From: Actinomycetota bacterium
Lineage (GTDB): Bacteria > Actinomycetota > Geothermincolia > Geothermincolales > RBG-13-55-18
Length of the DNA stretch: 64,000 nt
NCBI GenBank assembly: GCA_014360655.1
Contig: JACIXC010000010.1
Span: 1 to 64,000 of the forward strand
Direction of reading: 5' to 3'
In this document: piece after piece, positions 51,620 to 59,792 of the stretch
Position numbering within the stretch: position 1 is the first letter of the stretch
How the letters are laid out: each line of letters starts with the position of its first letter
The notes under the pieces: model-generated
The model's database searches: none
What the model was told of the DNA's origin: nothing
What the model saw: only the letters and a program-made list of their open reading frames with translations
Made by a program: the position numbers and the translations under genes

Positions 51620-52378
51620 ATGTCTCTGCAAGGCAAGGTAGCGCTGGTGACCGGAGGGTCGGGAGGACTGGGCAGGGTGCACGGTCTGGTGCTGGCCGAG
51701 AAGGGAGCCGACGTCGCCCTGACCTACAACCGCAACGAGGCCAAGGCGCAGGAGGTCGTGAAGGAGATCGAGAACTTGGGCCGCAGGGCCCTTGCGGTGA
51801 AGATGAACCTCTCCGACGAGGCGAGCGTCAACGAGGGCGTGCGGCTGGTGAGGGAAAAGCTGGGACCGGTGGACATCCTGGTGAACAACGCCGCCGCGGG
51901 GATCGTGCGCGCGGTGACCATCACCGAGATGAGCAAGGAAGACTGGGACGCGGACGTGTCCGTGAACCTCACCGGCCCCTTTCTGCTCATCAAGGCGGTC
52001 TTCCCCGACATGGCGGAGAAGGGCTGGGGAAGGATAATCAACGTCTCCTCGGTGACCGGGACCATGGGTGGCTTCGGGCAGTGCAGCTACGCCGCCACCA
52101 AGGCGGGCCTCATCGGCCTCACCAAGACGGTGGCCCTGGAAGGAGCGCGCAAGAACATCACCTGCAACGCGGTGGTGCTTGGAGTCTTCGACGCCGGCAG
52201 TTTCTACGACGTCGCCGAGCCCTTCCGCGAGCGCATCATCAAGAGGGTGGCCATGCGCCGTTCCGGTGACCCGCGTGAGCTCTCCGAGGTCATCGCCTTC
52301 CTGGCGTCCGAGGAGGCGAGCTTCCTGACCGGCGAGGCCATAGAGGTCAGCGGCGGCATCAGCCTTTTCACCTTCTGA
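51620..52378 (+). CDS. Short-chain dehydrogenase/reductase (FabG-like)
   Basis: The 252-residue SDR shows the cofactor loop TGGSGGLGRVHG (residues 11-22), NNAAAG (about residues 90-95), catalytic Ser near residue 140 (INVSSVTG), and the YAATKAG Tyr/Lys pair (about residues 155-159). It would oxidise or reduce a hydroxyacyl- or ketoacyl-CoA substrate. The start ATG 51620 follows AGGAGGG; ATG 51614 is less likely. The sequence GGSGGLGRVHG with His after the loop is slightly unusual. It precedes the mutase genes by 236 bases and could catalyse a beta-oxidation step such as oxidising the hydroxyacyl product before thiolysis. Confidence 0.92.
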   Translation: MSLQGKVALVTGGSGGLGRVHGLVLAEKGADVALTYNRNEAKAQEVVKEIENLGRRALAVKMNLSDEASVNEGVRLVREKLGPVDILVNNAAAGIVRAVTITEMSKEDWDADVSVNLTGPFLLIKAVFPDMAEKGWGRIINVSSVTGTMGGFGQCSYAATKAGLIGLTKTVALEGARKNITCNAVVLGVFDAGSFYDVAEPFRERIIKRVAMRRSGDPRELSEVIAFLASEEASFLTGEAIEVSGGISLFTF

Positions 52379-52614
52379 GAAGGTGGCCGCCTTTTTGAGA
52401 GGGCGGTAGCGACCCGCGGCAGCGCGGCAGGCGGCGCGTCGCCGACGCGCGTGGGTGCGGGAGGGTGATGGCCCCGCCGTGAACCGCCGTAGGGTTGCCG
52501 CTCGGCAACTGTCGGGTGACGGTGCGCGGGAGACGGTGCGGCGAGACAAGGACCCGCGTGCGGCGTCACGTGAAGGCGCTGCGAGCGCGGGTGACATGTG
52601 AGGAAGGGAAGGGG

Positions 52615-54297
52615 ATGAAGAACATGGCCGACCTTGAGGAGATCAGGCGCGCTTACGATGAATGGCGGAAGATGAAGGAGGGATGGACGGAACGCCGGGA
52701 ATCCTTCCGCAGCGACGCGGGCATCCCGGTGAAGGACCTCTACACCCCCCTGGACGTGGAGGGCATCGACTACCTCGCGGACATCGGGTTCCCCGGCCAG
52801 CCGCCCTACGCGCGCGGCGTTTACCCCACCATGTACCGGGGAAGGCTGTGGACCATACGCATGTTCTCCGGCCACGGAACGCCGGAGGAGACCAACCAGC
52901 GCTGGAGGATGCTCTACGAGGAGGGGGAGACGGGCTTTTCGGCGGCGGTGGACTCGCTCACCTTCGCCGGCGTGGATCCCGACCAGGAGGTGCACGGCGC
53001 GGCACACGAGGTGGGGAAGGAGGGGGTCCCGCTCTACTCCATCCGCGGCGTCGAGGCCATGGTGGAAGATCTTCCCATCGACAGGATGAGCGTCGCCCTG
53101 GTTGTCGAGCCCCTGACCTCGGCCGCCATCACCTCCATGTACTTCAACGTGGCCAAGCAGAGGGGGCTGCGCAAGGAGCAGCTGGCCGGCACCACGCAGA
53201 ACGACATCCTCACCATGACCATAGGCTACATCCCCTGGGGTTCCCTTAAGCCGGCCGACCTGCTCAAGCTGGCCTGCGACCTCATCGAGTACTGCACGGC
53301 CATGGGAGAGGCGCCGCGCTGGAACCCCATCAACTTCACCACCTACAACTACCGCGAGGGAGGCATAGACGCCGTGCAGGAGATAGGCATGGGGCTGGCC
53401 AACGCGGTGGCACACATCGACGAGCTGCTGCGACGCGGCTGGAAGATAGACGATTTCGTGCACCGCCTGGCCTTCCACCTCTCCGCCCACCGCGACTTCT
53501 TCGAGGAGATAGCGAAGTACCGTGCGGCGCGCAAGCTGTGGTACCGCCTCATGAAGGAGCGCTACCGCCCGGAGAACCCCGAGGCCTACCGCTTCCGCTT
53601 CCACGTGCAGACGGCGGGTTGCTCCCTCACCGCCCAGCAGCCCATGGTGAACATAGTGCGCACCGCCTACCAGGCCCTCGAGGCGGTGCTGGGCGGCTGC
53701 CAGTCCCTGCACACCAACTCCTACGACGAGGCCATCTGCCTGCCCTCCGAGGAGGCGGTGCGCCTGGCGGTACGCACCCAGGAGGTGCTGCAGGAGGAGA
53801 CGGGCGTGGCCAACGTCATCGATCCCCTGGCAGGCTCATATTACGTGGAGTCCCTCACCCGAGAGCTGGAGGAGCGCATCTGGGGTTACTTCCAGCAGAT
53901 CGAGGAGATGGGGGGCGTGGTGGAGGCCCTCAACACCGGGTGGCTCTTCGGGGAGATGAGCAAGGCCTTCAACAAGCGGCGCCGCGACCAGGAGAGCGGC
54001 GAGGAGAAGGTCATCGGCGTAAACTGCTACGTGCTGGAGGACGAGGAGCCCACGCCGCCTTTCCGCACCAACCCGCGTGCCGCCGAGATCGAGAGGGAGC
54101 GCCTGGCGAAGCTGCGCGCCGAGAGGGACAACCAGAAGGTGAGCAGGCTGCTCGACCAGCTGCGCAGGGTGTGCGAGGCGCGCGAGAACGTGCTGCCGGT
54201 GGTCAGCGAGCTGACGGCGGCCGGCGCCACCCTGGGAGAGATCACCGGCGTGTACCGGGAGATGTGGGGCATCTGGCAGCTGCCCTTCGTGGCCTGA
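52615..54297 (+). CDS. B12-dependent acyl-CoA mutase, large subunit, atypical active site
   Basis: The 560-residue protein is a homologue of the catalytic (TIM-barrel) part of methylmalonyl-CoA mutase and matches the size of the isobutyryl- and 2-hydroxyisobutyryl-CoA mutase large subunits (about 560). The barrel motif WTIRMFSGHGTPEETN, QNDIL and the late GGCQSLHTNSYDEA and NVIDPLAGSYYVE segments are family hallmarks. Aligning by eye to P. freudenreichii MutB, Y89 is F84, R207 is Y205 and H244 is N245, whereas T85, R87 and D118 are kept. This points to a non-carboxylated substrate. The B12-binding domain is the separate small subunit that follows. ATG 52615 has GGAAGGGAAGGGG upstream. Confidence 0.88.
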   Translation: MKNMADLEEIRRAYDEWRKMKEGWTERRESFRSDAGIPVKDLYTPLDVEGIDYLADIGFPGQPPYARGVYPTMYRGRLWTIRMFSGHGTPEETNQRWRMLYEEGETGFSAAVDSLTFAGVDPDQEVHGAAHEVGKEGVPLYSIRGVEAMVEDLPIDRMSVALVVEPLTSAAITSMYFNVAKQRGLRKEQLAGTTQNDILTMTIGYIPWGSLKPADLLKLACDLIEYCTAMGEAPRWNPINFTTYNYREGGIDAVQEIGMGLANAVAHIDELLRRGWKIDDFVHRLAFHLSAHRDFFEEIAKYRAARKLWYRLMKERYRPENPEAYRFRFHVQTAGCSLTAQQPMVNIVRTAYQALEAVLGGCQSLHTNSYDEAICLPSEEAVRLAVRTQEVLQEETGVANVIDPLAGSYYVESLTRELEERIWGYFQQIEEMGGVVEALNTGWLFGEMSKAFNKRRRDQESGEEKVIGVNCYVLEDEEPTPPFRTNPRAAEIERERLAKLRAERDNQKVSRLLDQLRRVCEARENVLPVVSELTAAGATLGEITGVYREMWGIWQLPFVA

Positions 54298-54310
54298 GGG
54301 GGTGGGGACG

Positions 54311-54718
54311 ATGGAGAAAAGGATACGCGTTCTGCTCTTCAAGCCGGGCCTCGACGGCCACTGGAGGGGGATAATGACCGTTTCCAAGGCCCTTTCCGAG
54401 GCGGGCATGGAGACCATCTTCTTCGGTTTCAAGACCGTGGAGGGAGTGGTGGAGGCGGCCATCCAGGAGGACGTCGACGTCATAGGGTTCTCCGTCCACT
54501 CCGGCGCCCACCTGGAATGGGCGCGGGAACTGGTACGGGAGCTGGAGGAGAAAGGGGTGAGAGACGATTTCCTCCTCCTGGTGGGCGGGGTCTTCCCCGA
54601 GGAGGACCACGAGGAGCTGCGCCGCATCGGCATGGACGGCGTCTTCGGCCCCGGGACGGTGACCGGGGACATCGTCGCCTTCATCAGGGAGAGGCTCGGC
54701 AAGGTGGAAGTGGGATAG
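54311..54718 (+). CDS. B12-binding small subunit of the acyl-CoA mutase
   Basis: The 135-residue protein is the cobalamin-binding partner of the preceding large subunit, as in IcmB/HcmB. It has the DxHxxG motif (DGHWRG, residues 15-20), in which His17 coordinates cobalt, and LLVGGVFPEED (GG motif). The usual SxL motif is SVH here (IGFSVHSGAH), where methylmalonyl-CoA mutase has SSL. It lies 13 bases after the large subunit. ATG 54311 is chosen over GTG 54302. Its full-length fold has no truncation. The pair should form the B12 holoenzyme with adenosylcobalamin as radical source. Confidence 0.92.
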   Translation: MEKRIRVLLFKPGLDGHWRGIMTVSKALSEAGMETIFFGFKTVEGVVEAAIQEDVDVIGFSVHSGAHLEWARELVRELEEKGVRDDFLLLVGGVFPEEDHEELRRIGMDGVFGPGTVTGDIVAFIRERLGKVEVG

Positions 54719-54817
54719 CCGGACCGGCACCGCTCGCGCCCGCGCGTGCCGCGGGCGGGGCGGAGGGCGCGGGAACGCGGCGGAGCCGCGCCGGCAGCGG
54801 TAAAAGGAGGTCGGATA

Positions 54818-56089
54818 ATGGCAGGCAGCAGCAAGAGAAAGCTCGGTAGGGGAGTGGCGATCGTCGGCGCCGGCATGTCCAACTTCGGGATGTTCCCGGA
54901 CAAGGACTCCAAGGACCTCTTCGCCGAGGCCTTCGCCGAGATGCTCGCCAGCGTGGACAAGGGCATCGATCCAGCCGACATCCAGGCGGCCTGGATAGGG
55001 AATTTCAGCAACGACTTCTTCGTGCACCAGGCGCACTGGGGTCCCATCATCGCTGACGTCACCGGCATCGTCCCCAGGGCGGTGACCAGGACGGAGGGGG
55101 CCTGCGCATCCAGCACCCTGGCCATGCGCGACGCTCTCATGGCGGTAGCCTCGGGCATGTACGACATCGTCCTGGCCGGCGGGGTCGAGGAGATGTCCAA
55201 GTGCACCACCGAGGAGGTGACGGAGGGGCTGGCCCTGGCCACCTCGCCCTACGAGGGGGAGGCCGGCTACACCTTCCCCGGCGTGTTCGGAGCCCTCGCC
55301 ACCGCTTACTTCCACAAGTACGGCGCGGGGCGCGAGCACCTCATGAACATAACCATAAAGAGCCACGAGAACGCGCCCCTCAATCCCAAGGGGCAGTTCA
55401 AGCAGACCATCCGGGACCTCATGGAGGCCAAGAAGGCGCGCATGGCCAAGAAGGGCGAGCCCGTCCCCGACTGGGCGGACGAGAAGGAGGCCCTCTTCGA
55501 CCCCAGCTTCAACCCTCCCGTGGCCTGGCCCATGCACCTCTTCGACTGCTGTCCCATAAGCGACGGCGCGAGCTGCATCCTGCTGGTGGCGGAGAACCTG
55601 GCGAAGAACTTCACCGACAAGCCCATCTACGTGGTCGGCTTCGGACAGGGGAGCGGCAGGGGCCTGCACGCCTGCCCCAGCCTCACCTCCTTCGAGGCTA
55701 ACCGGCAGGCGGCGGCGGAGGCCTACGGCATGTCCGGCCTGAAGCCGAAGGACGTGCAGTTCGCCGAGGTGCACGACTGCTTCAGCATAGCGGAGCTCAT
55801 CCACGTGGAGGACCTGGGCTTCTTCCCGGAGGGGGAGGGCTACAAGGCCATCGCCGAGGGGGAAACGCGGCGCGAGGGGCGCATGCCCATCAACACCTCC
55901 GGTGGCCTCAAGTGCAAGGGCCACCCCGTGGGGGCCACGGGAACGGCACAGATGTACGAGGTATGGAAGCAGCTGCGGGGCGAGGCGGGAGAGCGCCAGA
56001 TCCCGGGAAGAGACCTCTACATCGGGGCCACCCAGAACCTGGGAGGGACCGGCGGCACCTGCACGTTCACCATCTTCGAGAGGAGGTAG
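54818..56089 (+). CDS. Thiolase family protein (SCP-x / BbsB-like)
   Basis: The 423-residue protein has the nucleophilic Cys in EGACASSTLAMRDAL (about residue 92), VHDCFSIAELI (about residues 327-337), and the catalytic His motif GHPVGATG. The C-terminal Cys-Gly motif of classical thiolases (CxGGG) is replaced by GGTGGTCTFTIF, the pattern of the SCP-x thiolase-like family. These act with a DUF35 protein as a two-component thiolase, exactly like benzoylsuccinyl-CoA thiolase (BbsB with BbsA), and such a partner gene follows. ATG 54818 has a strong AAAGGAGG. It should cleave or form a 3-oxoacyl-CoA in this pathway. Confidence 0.9.
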   Translation: MAGSSKRKLGRGVAIVGAGMSNFGMFPDKDSKDLFAEAFAEMLASVDKGIDPADIQAAWIGNFSNDFFVHQAHWGPIIADVTGIVPRAVTRTEGACASSTLAMRDALMAVASGMYDIVLAGGVEEMSKCTTEEVTEGLALATSPYEGEAGYTFPGVFGALATAYFHKYGAGREHLMNITIKSHENAPLNPKGQFKQTIRDLMEAKKARMAKKGEPVPDWADEKEALFDPSFNPPVAWPMHLFDCCPISDGASCILLVAENLAKNFTDKPIYVVGFGQGSGRGLHACPSLTSFEANRQAAAEAYGMSGLKPKDVQFAEVHDCFSIAELIHVEDLGFFPEGEGYKAIAEGETRREGRMPINTSGGLKCKGHPVGATGTAQMYEVWKQLRGEAGERQIPGRDLYIGATQNLGGTGGTCTFTIFERR

Positions 56090-56093
56090 GATC

Positions 56094-56510
56094 ATGGAGG
56101 AGAGGCCGATCAGCGACATCTCTTTCCGCAAGTTCCTCGCCGAGGAAAAGCTCATGGGGTCCAAGTGCGGCAAGTGCGGGAAGCTCTACGTGCCCCCCCG
56201 TCATTTCTGCTACGAGTGCGGCAGCTCGCAGATGGAGTGGCACGAGATGAAGGGCGAGGGAGAGCTCGCCGCCTATACCTGCATCTTCGTATGCCCCGCT
56301 TTCATGGCCGAGGAGGGGTACGGCAGGAAGAACCCCTACTGCACGGGCGTGGTGGCCCTCTCCGAGGGCCTGCGGGTGGTCGCCCGCATCGAGGGGGTGG
56401 ACGCGAGCAAGCCCGAATCCATAAAGATCGGCATGCCCCTGAAGGTGACCTTCCTGCACCGCGGCGAGGGCGACAAGGCGAAGACCTACCTGGCCTTCAA
56501 GCCCGCTTAA
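56094..56510 (+). CDS. DUF35 OB-fold/zinc-ribbon partner of the thiolase
   Basis: The 138-residue protein has an N-terminal rubredoxin-like zinc knuckle (CGKCGKLYVPPRHFCYEC, four Cys, about residues 23-40) followed by an OB-fold domain. This is the standard DUF35 plan of thiolase partners such as BbsA, and it lies 4 bases after the thiolase gene. In the known examples the DUF35 chain binds the CoA end of the substrate and supports the thiolase. It has no ring or catalytic motif of its own. A long hairpin follows the stop codon and may end the transcript. Confidence 0.93.
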   Translation: MEERPISDISFRKFLAEEKLMGSKCGKCGKLYVPPRHFCYECGSSQMEWHEMKGEGELAAYTCIFVCPAFMAEEGYGRKNPYCTGVVALSEGLRVVARIEGVDASKPESIKIGMPLKVTFLHRGEGDKAKTYLAFKPA

Positions 56511-56538
56511 CGAATTCCACTTCCCGCCGGGAAAGGCT

Positions 56539-56574
56539 TGCGGGGCGCACGCGTGCGCGAGCGTGCGCCCCGCA
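56539..56574 (+). terminator. Strong hairpin after the DUF35 gene
   Basis: A perfect 14-bp stem (TGCGGGGCGCACGC at 56539-56552 and GCGTGCGCCCCGCA at 56561-56574) with an 8-base loop lies 29 bases after the stop. No T-run follows, but the stem is strong enough to act as a terminator in this GC-rich genome. Confidence 0.5.
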
Positions 56575-57162
56575 GGTGGGATCTCGTATCCATGCGCGAG
56601 GTCTATAATATACATTATATTGTAATATGTTCATTATAACGAGAGATTTCAACGTGTTTGCACTTCGTTGTATTCATGTGGTACCGGAAGACCACGCAGT
56701 AAAAGAAAATGTAAATGTTAGGCTGTCCTTGGGGAAGAACGGCGATCCTGCCGCGTTAATCGCCGGTAGGGGAGCGCCTGCGTTGTCTTTTAAGCGGTTG
56801 ACGGCCATATGCGTATGCGGGTGAATCCTCGCGGCGAAAGTGTCGCCGCGGTGTGATCGATGATACCGTTCGTTACAAGGGATTTGCTAGCGAAAGAAAG
56901 GTAGTGACTTCCTCAAGGAGCGTTGGACGGAAGAACGAGGGGGTTCTGGGTGCGCCCTTGAGTGAGGCCCTTTGGGGAACTACCGCGATTCCCGGCCTGG
57001 TTCGCCCCTGGTACTTTGAAAGCGCCGATAATATATCTTATGTTAAGTTATAAATAAAACGCTCCATCCAAGGGTATCTTCTTATATCTCCAGCAAGCGG
57101 GCCTCCCCGTCCCCCGCGCCTTAGCTGCGACATGACTAGGCGTAAGTCATCCTCTCACGTTT
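56575..57162. other. AT-rich intergenic stretch without a recognised gene
   Basis: The region contains an AT-rich block (56603-56640, TATAATATACATTATATTG...), which has promoter-like hexamers. It also has a GC stem CGCGGCGA-N5-TCGCCGCG (56830-56850) and runs such as TAATATATC at about 57030. Two short open frames (56627-56824 and 56853-57053) lack ribosome binding sites and family resemblance. Base composition here is clearly lower in GC than the genes around it. Confidence 0.5.
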
Positions 57163-57560
57163 CAAGTGACTGGGCCTGCTCCCGCAACTCGCGACGCAGG
57201 ACCTTCCCCGCCAGGCTGGCCGGCAGCGCCTGATCAACTTACGTATCCTCATGCTTCAGGAGTGCCTGATGTCCGTTTACCGTTTTGAACGAGAAAGCGT
57301 CTTCACGTCCAGGTTCCTATCGGATCTCAAGTGACTGGGCCTGCTCCCGCAACTCGCGACGCAGGACCTTCCCCGCCAGGCTGGCCGGCAGCGCCTGCTC
57401 AACTTACGTATCCTCATGCTTCAGGAGTGCCTGATGTCCGTTTACCGTTTTGAACGAGAAAGCGCCTTCACGTCCAGGTTCCTATTGGATCTCCAGTGAC
57501 TGGGCCTGCTCCCGCAACTCGCGACGCAGGACCTTCCCCGCCAGGCTGGCCGGCAGCGCA
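57163..57560. repeat. 165-bp tandem repeat derived from the ligase 3' end
   Basis: Three copies begin at 57163, 57328 and 57493, each exactly 165 bases after the last. Each copy includes a block matching the last codons of the ligase gene (TGACTGGGCCTGCTCCCGC... to GGCAGCGC, about 68 bases); the first two copies then diverge from the gene and run into a linker beginning near CAACTTACGTATCC. The third copy lies in the real gene end. Copies differ by only a few single bases. Confidence 0.85.
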
Positions 57561-59206
57561 TCCACGATCCTCAGCAGGCGTATCTTCTTGTACTTGGCGA
57601 GGCGCTCGTTGGCGTACTGCAGGAGCTCCTCCTCACCAGCCTGCGCACCCGGCTTGAGCTCCACGAAGGCGACGGGCACGTCGCCGTAACGCTCGTCGTA
57701 CTTCCCCACCACCGCCGACTGCGCGACGGCGGGATGGGAGTTGATGACCTCCTCCAGGTCGCGCGGGTAGACGTTGTAGCCCTTGTAGATGAGCATGTCC
57801 TTCTTGCGGTCGACGATGTAGAGGTAGCCGTCCTCGTCGAACTTCCCTATATCGCCGGTATGGAGCCAGCCGTCGCGCAGCACCTCGGCGGTCTCCTCGG
57901 GGCGGTTCCAGTAGCCTTTCATCACCTGGGGTCCCCTGATACAGATCTCCCCTATCTCCCCCACCGGCAGCTCCTTCTCGCCGCTCTCGGGGTCGACGAT
58001 CTTTATCTCCGTGTCCTGCATGGGGAGGCCGACCGAGCCGAGCCTGAAGCCTTCGCGGTTGGGCGGGTTGGCGGCACAGCCCATGGTGCACTCGGAGAGG
58101 CCGTAAGCCTCACATACCACCCCGGGTATCTTTTCCTGCAGGGACTCCAGGAGGTGCAGGGGGATGGGGGCGGCACCGGAGGCGACCAGCCTGATATCCG
58201 ACATGTCTATCTCCCGGAAAAGCGGGTTCTCCACCAGCTGCACGAAAAGCTGGGGGGCTCCCCCGAAGCCGGTGGCCCGGTACTTGTTGATGGCCTGCAG
58301 GTATTCCGTGGGGTCGAAGCGCGGGAAGACAACGAGGGTGGTGCCGCCAAGGAGCTGCATATCCAGGTAGCCGATTACGCCCATGGCGTGGAACCAGGGC
58401 ACCACGATGAGGGACACCTCCCTGCCCTCCCTTGTGGGATGGTCCTCGGGACGGTCGCCCTCCATGCGCCTGACGTGAAATGTGCCGTCGTGGAAGTCGA
58501 CGTCGCCTCCGCCGAACCACAGGGCGAACTGGCAACAGTTGACTATCACGTTGTAGTGGGTGATCATCACCCCCTTGGGGGTGCCGGTGGTGCCTCCGGT
58601 GTAGGCGATGTGTGCCAGATCCTCGCGCACGTCGAATTCCACCCGGGGAGGCTCCGCCGGGTGCTCCGCGAGCAGAACCGAAAAATCGAGTACGTCCTCG
58701 GGGAGCGGCTGCTTCTGCAGGAGCTTGGCGGGCGCGGCGACGGGAGGATAGCAGTCGGCCAGGCTCACCAGGACGGTGCTCCTCACCGGTGTCCTGGGTA
58801 GGACCTGCTGCGGGGTCCCGAAGAGGAGGTCCAACCCCACGAAGGTCTCCACGCCCGCGTCGCACAGCTGGAACTCCAGCTCGCGTTCCGCCAGCAGGGG
58901 GCTCAGCGGCACGAACACCGCACCCGCCTTGAGGAGACCGAAGTAGGCGATGGCGAACTGGGGACAGTTGGGTAAGTGGATGCCCACCCGGTCCCCCTTT
59001 TTCACCCCCAGGGAGGCGAGGGCGGTCGCGAAACGGTCGGAGAGGTTGTCCAGCTCCTGGTAGGTGAGCTCCATGCCACCGAAGATGATGGCGTTGCGCC
59101 ACGGCCAGCGCCGGGCCGAGGAGCGCAGGATCTCGAATACGGGTACCTCCGGGTAGTTCAGGTTCCGGAAGACACCCTTGGGCCAGCATTTGAAGTTCTT
59201 CTCCAT
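57482..59206 (-). CDS. Acyl-CoA ligase (AMP-forming, long-chain fatty-acid-CoA ligase type)
   Basis: The enzyme converts a carboxylic acid to its CoA ester with ATP. The 574-residue protein carries the phosphate loop YTGGTTGTPKGVMI (about residues 210-223), the AYGLSECTMG motif, the WLHTGDIGKFDEDGYLYIVDRKKDML hinge region (about residues 452-476) and the C-terminal LPASLAGKVLRREL with the catalytic Lys. It starts at ATG 59206 with AAGGGGGATATGTC upstream. It is convergent with the DUF35 gene and could activate the acid processed by the mutase-thiolase pathway. Its last codons are part of the 165-bp repeat. The substrate is unknown. Confidence 0.92.
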   Translation of the reverse strand: MEKNFKCWPKGVFRNLNYPEVPVFEILRSSARRWPWRNAIIFGGMELTYQELDNLSDRFATALASLGVKKGDRVGIHLPNCPQFAIAYFGLLKAGAVFVPLSPLLAERELEFQLCDAGVETFVGLDLLFGTPQQVLPRTPVRSTVLVSLADCYPPVAAPAKLLQKQPLPEDVLDFSVLLAEHPAEPPRVEFDVREDLAHIAYTGGTTGTPKGVMITHYNVIVNCCQFALWFGGGDVDFHDGTFHVRRMEGDRPEDHPTREGREVSLIVVPWFHAMGVIGYLDMQLLGGTTLVVFPRFDPTEYLQAINKYRATGFGGAPQLFVQLVENPLFREIDMSDIRLVASGAAPIPLHLLESLQEKIPGVVCEAYGLSECTMGCAANPPNREGFRLGSVGLPMQDTEIKIVDPESGEKELPVGEIGEICIRGPQVMKGYWNRPEETAEVLRDGWLHTGDIGKFDEDGYLYIVDRKKDMLIYKGYNVYPRDLEEVINSHPAVAQSAVVGKYDERYGDVPVAFVELKPGAQAGEEELLQYANERLAKYKKIRLLRIVDALPASLAGKVLRRELREQAQSLEIQ

Positions 59207-59792
59207 GACATATCCCCCTTCCTCGTCGGACCCTCCTCACCCGTCATCGAACGCCATCCCCTCGCGCTTCATCCCCCACCCCCCAAGGCCGCGCCAAGCC
59301 TCCAAGGCGTGAGGCACACTCCCGTCATCGGGCGGCAGGAAGACGAAAACGGATGTGATTGAGGACCTGCGACTTTCCGTTCCGTTGAGGCTGCATCCCC
59401 GTTTTATAATGATAGAACACGTTACGCTGCTCTTCCAGCGCTTTTACCCCCGTCGTTGCGATACCGGACGTCTGTGAGACCGGACTTTGCCGGATCTTCC
59501 AGACCGAACATCTGGGAGATCACCCCTTTCCTCTTGTCAAATTTGCTTGATCTGTCGGGATGATAATGCTGGACTCCCAACCTCTTTCAGCCCGGAAAGC
59601 GCCCGCCGAAACGATACGGCATCCCCGCCGTCCACCGTTCCGTCACGCCCATTCCGCGACGCCGCGACCCAGCAGGCGGTTTCCCCCGCTTCCATCAGCA
59701 ATGCTACCTAATTTTCCATATAATTACATATAAAGCCTTTTTCTAATACCAAAGGTCGATTTTCTTACCCGCCGGAACTAATACAGAATTAT
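59207..59792. other. Intergenic stretch upstream of the ligase
   Basis: These 586 bases contain no convincing gene. An ATTATAAAA-type segment on the minus strand (around 59403-59412) is a possible -10 region for the ligase. Several short repeats of GACCG/GATC around 59470-59530 are noted but do not form a regular array. Short frames here lack ribosome binding sites. Confidence 0.4.

Noticed and set aside
56627-56824. Short AT-rich open frame (65 residues)
   Set aside because: No ribosome binding site and no recognisable composition; probably non-coding.
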